A stretch of 6,858 nucleotides of DNA from an uncultured Phycisphaerales bacterium (GTDB lineage Bacteria; Planctomycetota; Phycisphaerae; WQYP01). The stretch is taken from contig CALCHA010000029.1 of the NCBI GenBank assembly GCA_937901265.1, positions 1 to 6,858 on the forward strand, in the 5' to 3' direction. The notes below the pieces were generated by a model. That model was not told where the DNA came from, did no database searches, and saw only the letters and a program-made list of their open reading frames with translations. Made by a program: the position numbers and the translations under genes. Positions 1 through 6,461 of this stretch are shown here, piece by piece (positions within the stretch are counted from its first letter, which is position 1; each line of letters starts with the position of its first letter).

Positions 1-3000
1 TCATTGAAAAAGTATTTCGCGAACGGGGGCTGGTGACGCGGGCCTCGAACGCCGACAAGCAGCAGCGGACCCGCCGCGCCATCGTGCTTACGTGCGGGTT
101 TCTGGCGGTGGTGGCCCTGGGGGTGTTCACGTGGTTCGGGGCGAGGCAACTGCAGAACTCGATCGGGAAGCACGCCGAGTTCTGGGCGGATGCCGCGGAT
201 CAGGACCCGAGCAACATCCGGATCATCAGCAAGGTGGGCAACAACTATCACGACACGGCGTTCAAGGTGGGCAAAGCGGGGCATGATCTGGACACCGCGC
301 AGATGTTCGGCACGCACCTGGCGCTGATTCAGGAGCCGATCAAAGTGCCGGCGATCTTCCGCCCCATGGCGGTGCTCAGCGGCGACATCAACGGCAAGCG
401 GCGCGACGCATATCGCGACCTTTATGAAGCCACGGTGCTGTACCCGCTGTTCGATGCAACGCGGAAAGCGATCAAGACGTCGACACCCGAGACGTGGAAC
501 CACGACGGCGTGGACGCGCTGGCGCAGCTCATGAAAGCGCAGTACGCAGCGGTGAACACGGGTCCCGCGCCCGCAGGTCAGGTGCACCCCTACGCCAACC
601 TCGACCCGATGTTTAAGTATGTACTGGACGACAAGGAGCGGGCCAAATATCAGCCCGATGCCGAGACGCTGCAGAAAGTCGTCGACTGGATTTATTCGCC
701 CGAGGCCAAGCCGGGCACGGACACCTGGCCGCCCGCGGCGATCAGCCCGATCTCGGGCGACTCGCGCGCCGCGATCGACACGGGTGTGCAGAACACGATC
801 AACTACTGGGACCGGCAGACCAAGGGAACCGGGGAGAATATCGCGGCAATCAACCGGGTGAAGACCGCGTTGCAGGCCTTCCGCACGGCCGACGCGAACA
901 TGGTGGCGATGAAGGCGCACCCGGTGAGCAGCCGGGACAATTACTTTACGTTCGCCAAAGACTGGCAGGCGCAGTACGCGCAGGTGCAGAAGACCAAGGC
1001 GGAAGCGCTGGATGCGTGGAAGGCGGCGGTCGCCGCCACGAAGGCCAGCCCGGACGCCGCCTCGCTGCGGACGCTTTACATTGCGGAGATCGACCGCGTG
1101 GCCAACGCGGCGGAGAAGGATTACGACGTTCTGCTGCGTTACACCATCGACAAGCAGCCGTCGGAGAACGATCCATCGGCAAAGGATCTGTACACGTGGC
1201 ACACGCAGCTCACGGACGCGAAGGCGAAGTTTCAGGATTGGCAGAAGAGCACGGACCAGAAGGCGATTCTCGCGGAATACACCGACATCGACGCGAATTT
1301 ACTGGCGATGGTCAAGGGGGTTGACGACCAGCAGCACCACCGCTTTGAGGCCGCCGCGCAGGTGTATGACATTGCCAACAAGTTCATTTTGCAGGAGGGT
1401 CCGCCGTCGGATCCGACGCCGCTGACGGGCACGCTGAGCGACGCCTTGAATCAGGCCGACACCGACCTGCGGAATGCGGACGACGTGATCGACAAGATCA
1501 ACCGGCAGAGCAACAACCCGCAGGATCCGCTGGCGCAGTCGTGCGCCGCGGCGAATTTCGCTGCGGATGCGGGCACGCGCAACATTCGGTGGATGCGTGC
1601 CATGGGCGCCCTGCAGAACATGCCGCAAACGCCGGACAGCTGGCCGCAGCATATCGAGGAGGCCGCAAAGAAGTTTCCCCAGGATCACCTGGCGCGTCCG
1701 GAGCTGCCGCTGGTGAAGGCGGACAAGTTCTTCAGCGCCCGCTTTTCGCCGGATGCGGTGGGCAGCGTCAACGAAATCCTGGTGACGGCCGGGAAGCTGG
1801 TGGCGGATCCGACGCACGTGCTCAACGCGCCGGACATTGCGACGGCAGCGGCGGCGGTGAAGAAGCCCTTCGACGCCTACCGCGACCTTTACAAGACCTA
1901 CTGGGGCGTGGATGTGTTCAGTGAGCTCAAGCCGGAAGCCAAAGACTGGCCCGACTTCATCCAGCACGTCAGCGACATCCGGGAAAAGGAGCTTCGGGCG
2001 AGCCTCAAGGCGTATGGCGATCGGGCGGCATTGGCGCTGACAAGCGCCAATTTCTCCGGCGACGCCAACGACATCAACCTCGCCATCCAGAAGCAGGACA
2101 CGATCACCATTCAGGATGAAGCCAACAGCATTTTGTCGAGCTGGAAAAACCTCAGCACCGATCCGGCGCAGGCTCGTCGCGGCATCCTGTCGATGGCCCC
2201 TTCGGACTTCGCGCAGAACTACATTCTGGGAACCACGAAGGATCTGGACAGCAGTTATGTCAACCGCTACTGGCACCGTCTCGCGGTGACCGGGCTGACG
2301 GTTCTGGCGAGGGCCGGGCAGGCGGACATCAGCAACTCGCTGAACCAGCTCAAGCAGTACCGCCGCTTTCCGCTGGCTCCGGAAGACGCCAAGGTGCCCG
2401 ATCTGAGCCAGCAGGATGTGGGGGCAGCCCGCACGCTGCTGACCAAAATCCTCGGCGACGTACCCGCCGCCAACAACGGAAGCACGCCGGCGCGGACCAT
2501 CGCGCAGGGCGGCACCACCCGCGACAAGGATGTGGACACGCAGCTCGATCTGCTCCGTGGCACGGCGCTGCTGCAGGGCTACACGAAGTACTTCGATCAG
2601 CTCACCAAGATGCTCAACGCCCTGCCTCCCGGACAGCAGACGTATACCGCGACGCTCACGGTGGCCAAGGACAAGATGAAGGGGCAGAGTTCGATCGCGG
2701 ATCGCTACTCCTACATGCAGATCAACCTCGGTGCCGACAAGCTGACGCAGTTGCAGTTTGCCAACACCAACGTGGTCGATTCCGTGGGCGTGACCTACCC
2801 GGCCACGGGCGATCTCACCTTCGCACTTTCTGAAATCCTCAATGGGCCTGTGGTGCAGACCGAAACGATCCAGGGCCCCTGGTCGCCGCTGCGGCTGCTC
2901 AAGTCGGACAACGTGAAGAGCATCTCGCGCGACGGCAAGAAGTGGGTCATCGAGTATATCGTCACCGACGCGGCCAAAAAGACCTATCCCCTCTGGCTCA

Positions 3001-3062
3001 CGCTGGAATTCAAGGCGGAGGTGCCCGACCTCACCGACTGGCCGACGCCCCCGGCCAACTGA
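1..3062 (+). CDS. tssM: Type VI secretion system membrane protein TssM (IcmF), C-terminal part, cut by left edge
   Basis: TssM is the inner-membrane component of the T6SS TssJLM complex; its periplasmic arm reaches the outer-membrane lipoprotein TssJ. The reading frame is open from base 3 through a GTG at 33. Residues encoded before that GTG (IEKVFRERGLV) resemble the TssM stretch just before the last membrane helix, so the gene very likely begins outside the window and the cytoplasmic NTPase-like domain is missing here. Counting from the GTG, a basic stretch and a membrane helix span about residues 14-36. About 970 helix-rich periplasmic residues follow. An IcmF-like segment with DAYRDLY and VLYPLF lies near 125-140. 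The conserved C-terminal domain includes YRRFPL near 776 and GPWSPLRLL from 948, and it ends in a beta-rich tail. The periplasmic part is longer than the roughly 740 residues I recall for the E. coli protein. The next gene, a TagF homologue 43 nt away, supports the call. The family is clear, although the sequence is divergent. Confidence 0.85.
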   Translation, partial: IEKVFRERGLVTRASNADKQQRTRRAIVLTCGFLAVVALGVFTWFGARQLQNSIGKHAEFWADAADQDPSNIRIISKVGNNYHDTAFKVGKAGHDLDTAQMFGTHLALIQEPIKVPAIFRPMAVLSGDINGKRRDAYRDLYEATVLYPLFDATRKAIKTSTPETWNHDGVDALAQLMKAQYAAVNTGPAPAGQVHPYANLDPMFKYVLDDKERAKYQPDAETLQKVVDWIYSPEAKPGTDTWPPAAISPISGDSRAAIDTGVQNTINYWDRQTKGTGENIAAINRVKTALQAFRTADANMVAMKAHPVSSRDNYFTFAKDWQAQYAQVQKTKAEALDAWKAAVAATKASPDAASLRTLYIAEIDRVANAAEKDYDVLLRYTIDKQPSENDPSAKDLYTWHTQLTDAKAKFQDWQKSTDQKAILAEYTDIDANLLAMVKGVDDQQHHRFEAAAQVYDIANKFILQEGPPSDPTPLTGTLSDALNQADTDLRNADDVIDKINRQSNNPQDPLAQSCAAANFAADAGTRNIRWMRAMGALQNMPQTPDSWPQHIEEAAKKFPQDHLARPELPLVKADKFFSARFSPDAVGSVNEILVTAGKLVADPTHVLNAPDIATAAAAVKKPFDAYRDLYKTYWGVDVFSELKPEAKDWPDFIQHVSDIREKELRASLKAYGDRAALALTSANFSGDANDINLAIQKQDTITIQDEANSILSSWKNLSTDPAQARRGILSMAPSDFAQNYILGTTKDLDSSYVNRYWHRLAVTGLTVLARAGQADISNSLNQLKQYRRFPLAPEDAKVPDLSQQDVGAARTLLTKILGDVPAANNGSTPARTIAQGGTTRDKDVDTQLDLLRGTALLQGYTKYFDQLTKMLNALPPGQQTYTATLTVAKDKMKGQSSIADRYSYMQINLGADKLTQLQFANTNVVDSVGVTYPATGDLTFALSEILNGPVVQTETIQGPWSPLRLLKSDNVKSISRDGKKWVIEYIVTDAAKKTYPLWLTLEFKAEVPDLTDWPTPPAN

Positions 3063-3092
3063 CGCCCGCTGAAGCTTGTCGTTCCTCCCCCC

Positions 3093-3099
3093 GAAAGGA
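3093..3099 (+). promoter_or_regulatory. Ribosome binding site of the tagF-like gene
   Basis: GAAAGGA lies 6 nt before the GTG at 3106 in the short tssM-tagF spacer. It is the clearest Shine-Dalgarno-like site in the window and decides in favour of the GTG start. The 43-nt spacer shows no obvious terminator, which fits co-transcription with tssM. Confidence 0.6.
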
Positions 3100-3105
3100 C
3101 CCTGA

Positions 3106-4170
3106 GTGGCCGCATTTCTTAAATCCCTCTCCCGACTTTTCGGGGGCAAGTCCGAACCCGAACTCTTCCTGGCCGCCTTTGGGAAGCACCCCGGTTGGAA
3201 CGATCACATCGACGACCTCGGTCTGGACACGGAAGCGCTGGTCAGCGTGAAGCGGCTGCTGTATGTGCAGGGGATCAACCAGAACATCGACGGGGGCTCA
3301 TGGGAAAACCCGGATGTGGCGGCGGTGTCAGGGCCGGGCGGCGCCACGCGTCTGGCGGACTTTCGTCACGAGTTTCTGTGGTACCTGCCGCCGGCCCTCG
3401 CGAGTCAGCCCGAGGCGACGCTGGTGGCGGGGCGGATATGGTCGTCCGTGGATGGCAAGGGCCGCGCGAAGTATCCGATGGTGCTCGCCGCGCAGACGAA
3501 CAACCTTCCGATCGCCTACGCGCTGCGGATGGTTCTGCCGACGCTGGCAAAGGTGAACGAACGCTGCGACCACGCGACCGACGCGGAGGCGGTACGCAGC
3601 ACGGTGGACGCCGCGCGCCATGCCTTGCGCGGCACGCTCGCGGAGCCCGTCGCCCCCGAGGGGCTCACTGCCGGACAACTGCTGGCCGTCGCACAACACC
3701 CCGACATGCACCCCAACCGCGAGGGATTTCACCGCATCATCTACGCGTTCCTGCGAACGCTGTCGGCTTTTCGCCCGGGCGCTCCGGCGGCGCACGGCAC
3801 GCGCCGGCCGGAGCAACTCCGCGTGCCCCTCGCCGGGCTGTCGCTGGATGCGGCGCTGGCCTTCTGGCTGCGTCTTTCGTTGTCGATCCTCGATCCTGCC
3901 ACGCCCATCCTGCTGCTTGCGCCCGATCCCGCGATCACCGGTCTGATTCCCGGTCCGCAGGCCACGGCGCTCGGGTGGGTCGACATCCTCGTGGGGGCGC
4001 TCGTGCCGGGGAATCTCTTCGCCATCAAGGCGGGCACCAAGGCTGTGCCGCTCACCTCCGACATTCCCTACACGCTCGAACCGGCCTTCGTGAGTGCGAT
4101 CGAAAACTACCTGCAGCAGACCGCGACGCTCCCGCCCGACGCCCCGCCACCCGCGCTGCCGACCCCCTGA
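3106..4170 (+). CDS. tagF: TagF/ImpM-family type VI secretion protein
   Basis: This 354-residue protein is a member of the TagF (ImpM) family. In Pseudomonas and Agrobacterium, TagF proteins hold the T6SS in check after translation by acting on the Fha protein or on membrane-complex assembly. Near the N-terminus, FGKHPGWNDHIDDLGL (residues 25-40) occupies the place of the family's usual GKLPxxGDF motif. The second family signature is clear: IWSSVDGKGRAKYPMVL (111-127) matches the W-x-S-x-D-x-x-GR-x-(F/Y)-P motif. The second half (about 185-335) contains FWLRLSLSILDPATPILLL and is not familiar to me; it may be an extra domain. The C-terminus is a proline/alanine-rich tail. No signal peptide or membrane helix is seen, so it should be cytoplasmic. 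The start is a GTG with a well-placed ribosome binding site. Position right behind tssM supports a T6SS role; inhibition itself is inferred from homologues. Confidence 0.8.
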   Translation: MAAFLKSLSRLFGGKSEPELFLAAFGKHPGWNDHIDDLGLDTEALVSVKRLLYVQGINQNIDGGSWENPDVAAVSGPGGATRLADFRHEFLWYLPPALASQPEATLVAGRIWSSVDGKGRAKYPMVLAAQTNNLPIAYALRMVLPTLAKVNERCDHATDAEAVRSTVDAARHALRGTLAEPVAPEGLTAGQLLAVAQHPDMHPNREGFHRIIYAFLRTLSAFRPGAPAAHGTRRPEQLRVPLAGLSLDAALAFWLRLSLSILDPATPILLLAPDPAITGLIPGPQATALGWVDILVGALVPGNLFAIKAGTKAVPLTSDIPYTLEPAFVSAIENYLQQTATLPPDAPPPALPTP

Positions 4171-4203
4171 GGCTGCGAGGACTCGTTGCTTATTTTTCGT
4201 TGT

Positions 4204-4238
4204 CATTGCTCATTGCTCATTGCTCATTATTCATTGCA
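4204..4238. repeat. Heptanucleotide tandem repeat, CATTGCT type
   Basis: Five consecutive 7-nt units lie 33 nt after the tagF stop: CATTGCT three times exactly, then CATTATT and CATTGCA. An inverted copy, AGCAATG, lies at 4290-4296. The stretch is AT-rich against a high-GC background and is non-coding in any convincing frame. Short heptameric intergenic arrays occur in several bacterial groups; their function is generally unknown. Confidence 0.85.
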
Positions 4239-4281
4239 GATTGCCGCTGCCGCGCAACGTGTCCAATCGGCAATGAATAAT
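4226..4281. repeat. 18-bp inverted repeat (possible hairpin)
   Basis: Left arm 4226-4243 (ATTATTCATTGCAGATTG) pairs with right arm 4264-4281 (CAATCGGCAATGAATAAT) at 17 of 18 positions; the only mismatch is at 4238/4269. The loop is 20 nt. The left arm overlaps the last two units of the heptamer array. As RNA it could form a stable stem downstream of tagF. It has no following U-tract, so it is not a classic intrinsic terminator. It could protect the tssM-tagF mRNA 3' end or be a remnant of a small palindromic element; the sequence does not decide. Confidence 0.75.
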
Positions 4282-4312
4282 TTGCCCCCAGCAATGCTCG
4301 GTGCCCGGGCTC

Positions 4313-4350
4313 CATTTACCCATGACCGATTACCCATTACCATCAACCCC
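4313..4350. repeat. Second heptamer-periodic array, CCATTAC type
   Basis: Reading in 7-nt steps from 4313 gives CATTTAC, CCATGAC, CGATTAC, CCATTAC and CATCAAC, then CCC up to the ATG at 4352. The units are degenerate but share the frame and a C-x-A-T-x-A-C pattern. The phase shares the CATT core of the CATTGCT array 75 nt upstream. The array abuts the preferred GH88 start codon and contains an alternative ATG at 4322. Confidence 0.6.
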
Positions 4351-4351
4351 C

Positions 4352-5767
4352 ATGAAGCTTGACCGCGCCCCCAGCCTTGTCTCCCTGGCCCCCGCCCTGC
4401 AGAGTGTGTTCGCCCTTGCCGGGCGCAAAATTCTCGACCTCGACAATACGTGGGACCCCGCCGCCGGCACCCCGGTTTTCACGGTCAACGGCCGCTATAC
4501 GTCCCGCGGCTGGACCGAATGGACGCAGGGCTTTCAGTTCGGCATGCCCATTTTGCTGTTTGACGCCACCCGCGACGAACGCTTTCTCATGCTTGGCCGT
4601 GACGGGACTTTTCAACGCATGGCTCCGCACGTCTCGCACATCGGCGTGCACGACCATGGGTTCAACAACATCTCCACGTATGGCAACCTCCGCCGGCTGA
4701 TGCTGGAGGGGGTCATTCCGCACAACGCCTTCGAACGAGCGTTTTATGAAATGGCGCTGAAGGCCTCGGGTGCCGTCCAGGCCGCCCGCTGGACGCCGAT
4801 CTTTTCCAACGCAGACCAGCCGCTCAACCGCGACACGGGCTACATTCACTCGTTCAACGGGCCGCACTCGCTGTTTTCCGACACGATCCGCTCGCTGCGT
4901 TCGCTTTGTCTGGCGCACCAGCTTGGCCATCCGCTGATGGGGGAGAACGACAAGCCGATCAACCTGCTGCACCGTTCTATCCACCACGCCCTCACCACCG
5001 CCCGGTACAACGTTTACTACGGGGAAGGGCGGGACGCCTATGACACGCCGCAGGAAAAGGGCCGCACGGTTCACGAATCGATCTTCAACACGACGGACGG
5101 GCGGTACCGTTGCCCCTCGACGCAGCAGGGCTATTCGCCGTTCTCGACCTGGACGCGCGGCCTGGCGTGGATTCTGGCGGGCTTTGCGGAACAGCTGGAA
5201 TTTCTGCAGAGCGTTCCTGCCGCCGAGCTTGCGGCGTTCCCGCTCGCTCCGGCTTCTGCCATCCTCAAGGCGTACGTTCGCGGTGCGACGGCGACGGCGG
5301 ATTGGTACCTGGCGCACAGTTTTGCGGACGGGATGGTGTACTGGGACGCCGGCGCTCCGAACATCGCGCAACCGGCTGATTATTCAAGGAGCGTCGATCC
5401 CACGAGTGCCGCGGAGCCTCTTGATTCCAGCGCTGCCGCCATCGCCGCGCAAGGTTTTCTGCGGTTGGCGCGTTATCTGGAGACGCTGGACCAAGATCGC
5501 ACGGAGCGCTACCGCGCCGCCGCGATGACCATCGCCAAAACGCTCTTTGCCGAGCCCTACCTTTCGACGGACGCGAACCACCAGGGGCTGATTCTCCACT
5601 CGATCTACCACCGCCCCAACAACTGGGACCACATTCCGGCGGGCAAAAAGATCCCCTGCGGCGAGTCCTCCATGTGGGGCGATTATCACGCCCTGGAGCT
5701 GGCGCTGATGCTGCATCGTGAATTGGAGAACCAGCCCCCGCTCAACTTCTTTGATCCGCCCCAGTGA
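4352..5767 (+). CDS. Glycoside hydrolase family 88 protein (unsaturated glucuronyl hydrolase type)
   Basis: GH88 enzymes hydrate the double bond of unsaturated uronic acids at the non-reducing end of oligosaccharides released by polysaccharide lyases, which leads to loss of that sugar. The protein, 471 residues from this start, shows the family blocks in order: WTEWTQGFQFG (54-64), HDHGFNN (100-106), FSDTIRSLRSL (175-185), YSPFSTWTRGLAW (261-273), DGMVYWD (326-332), DSSAAAIAAQGFLRLA (358-373) and ESSMWGDYHALELAL (438-452). D101 and D177 are the likely equivalents of the two essential aspartates of Bacillus UGL. No signal peptide is visible, so a cytoplasmic enzyme is likely. The frame stays open upstream with a GTG at 4301 and an ATG at 4322, but those codons fall in the repeat-rich spacer and would encode a repeat-derived Pro-rich leader, so 4352 is preferred. 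No start has a clear Shine-Dalgarno site. The substrate cannot be told. Homology to the related GH105 family is the main alternative. Confidence 0.85.
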   Translation: MKLDRAPSLVSLAPALQSVFALAGRKILDLDNTWDPAAGTPVFTVNGRYTSRGWTEWTQGFQFGMPILLFDATRDERFLMLGRDGTFQRMAPHVSHIGVHDHGFNNISTYGNLRRLMLEGVIPHNAFERAFYEMALKASGAVQAARWTPIFSNADQPLNRDTGYIHSFNGPHSLFSDTIRSLRSLCLAHQLGHPLMGENDKPINLLHRSIHHALTTARYNVYYGEGRDAYDTPQEKGRTVHESIFNTTDGRYRCPSTQQGYSPFSTWTRGLAWILAGFAEQLEFLQSVPAAELAAFPLAPASAILKAYVRGATATADWYLAHSFADGMVYWDAGAPNIAQPADYSRSVDPTSAAEPLDSSAAAIAAQGFLRLARYLETLDQDRTERYRAAAMTIAKTLFAEPYLSTDANHQGLILHSIYHRPNNWDHIPAGKKIPCGESSMWGDYHALELALMLHRELENQPPLNFFDPPQ

Positions 5768-5789
5768 GCCTGGTTGCGGTTGTCGTGGT

Positions 5790-6386
5790 TTATCCCGGCC
5801 ATTCGAGAAATGCCTGTACTTCAGGCGGCAGCGCCGCGGCACCGGCGTGTTTTGCGGCGCGCACGTAGTACAACATCGACCGCCGGTAGTGCCGCAGAAC
5901 GCGCGGGTCAACGGAGATGCCGCGCGAGGTCATCTCACGGAAAGCCCACTGCCAGACGTAGAATTCTTCGAGCACGCGGTTGCTGTAGCGGCGGAACCCG
6001 ACGGCGTGGTGGCCGACTTCATGGAGAAAGATGGCCGCGGACACCGGCCCGCGGGGCCGCGGCGCGGTGATGAGCCGCTTGATGCGCCCGTCGCGATACT
6101 TGAGTTCATACGCCGCCCCCTGCATGCCGGTGCGCCACTTGCGAATGGCGATGCGGTAGCTGGTCTTCATTTCGGTGACGAGGGCCTCGTAGCGGCTGCG
6201 CTGTCCGCGTCTTGCCGCGCCGCGTCCCTGGCGCAGGACGGCGCGGTCGCCGGTCATCCGCAGGCCACGCGCTTCCGTGGATACCGGCCGCTGGTGGCCG
6301 CAGGCGTGGCTCCCGCAGGTCACGCAGGCCTCCAGACCCGGACGGCCGCCGTCCGGGGCCAATGTTTCTCCAGCGTCGTCTCGCAT
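5790..6386 (-). CDS. Hypothetical protein with HExxH zinc-metallopeptidase-like motif
   Basis: I do not recognise the family of this 198-residue protein. The central segment carries HEVGH at residues 122-126, the zinc-binding and catalytic signature of zincin metallopeptidases. It is followed by a glutamate pair (E140, E141) in LEEFYVWQWAF, in the place where gluzincins and ImmA/IrrE-type proteins supply the third zinc ligand. The rest is rich in Arg and Lys, with no signal peptide or membrane helix, which suggests a cytoplasmic protein. The N-terminal 40 residues are low in complexity but hold C21, C24, H27, C29 and H31, a possible second metal site. The ATG at 6386 has a purine-rich AGAAGAGAG directly upstream; in-frame ATGs at residues 44 and 73 are alternatives that would drop the Cys cluster. 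It lies 75 nt downstream of the aminotransferase gene on the same strand and converges on the GH88 gene. Peptidase activity is inference. Confidence 0.65.
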   Translation of the reverse strand: MRDDAGETLAPDGGRPGLEACVTCGSHACGHQRPVSTEARGLRMTGDRAVLRQGRGAARRGQRSRYEALVTEMKTSYRIAIRKWRTGMQGAAYELKYRDGRIKRLITAPRPRGPVSAAIFLHEVGHHAVGFRRYSNRVLEEFYVWQWAFREMTSRGISVDPRVLRHYRRSMLYYVRAAKHAGAAALPPEVQAFLEWPG

Positions 6387-6461
6387 GCTCTCTTCTATCG
6401 GAACCTGCGCCGGGCAAGGTGAGTTATTTACCCGCGGGGCGCCCGGCAGTGTTCTGGGGCG

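Noticed and set aside
1299..3149. 616-residue open frame on the minus strand, antisense to tssM
   Set aside because: It is Arg- and Leu-rich with no recognisable domain, and it mirrors the codon pattern of tssM. Long antisense frames are expected in high-GC coding DNA.
4171..4199. Possible intrinsic terminator after tagF (T-rich stretch at 4191-4197)
   Set aside because: The only GC stem before the T-rich run (CGAG/CTCG) would have a 2-nt loop, so a stable hairpin is not possible.
3328..4206. 292-residue minus-strand frame opposite tagF
   Set aside because: Arg-rich shadow of the tagF coding sequence without start signals or motifs.
3195..4280. 361-residue + strand frame overlapping the tagF-like gene
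   Set aside because: Its composition is dominated by Arg, Gly and Ala with no family motif, and it ends inside the repeat spacer. The overlapping frame has clear TagF motifs and a ribosome binding site.
4204..4350. CRISPR array
   Set aside because: The periodic unit is 7 nt with no spacers, far from the repeat-spacer architecture of CRISPR.
4343..5371. 342-residue minus-strand frame opposite the GH88 gene
   Set aside because: No domain seen; the plus strand carries an unbroken GH88 protein with its catalytic blocks.
5718..6422. 234-residue + strand frame opposite the HEVGH gene
   Set aside because: It overlaps the end of GH88 and shows no motif. The minus strand has the HEVGH signature and a plausible start.
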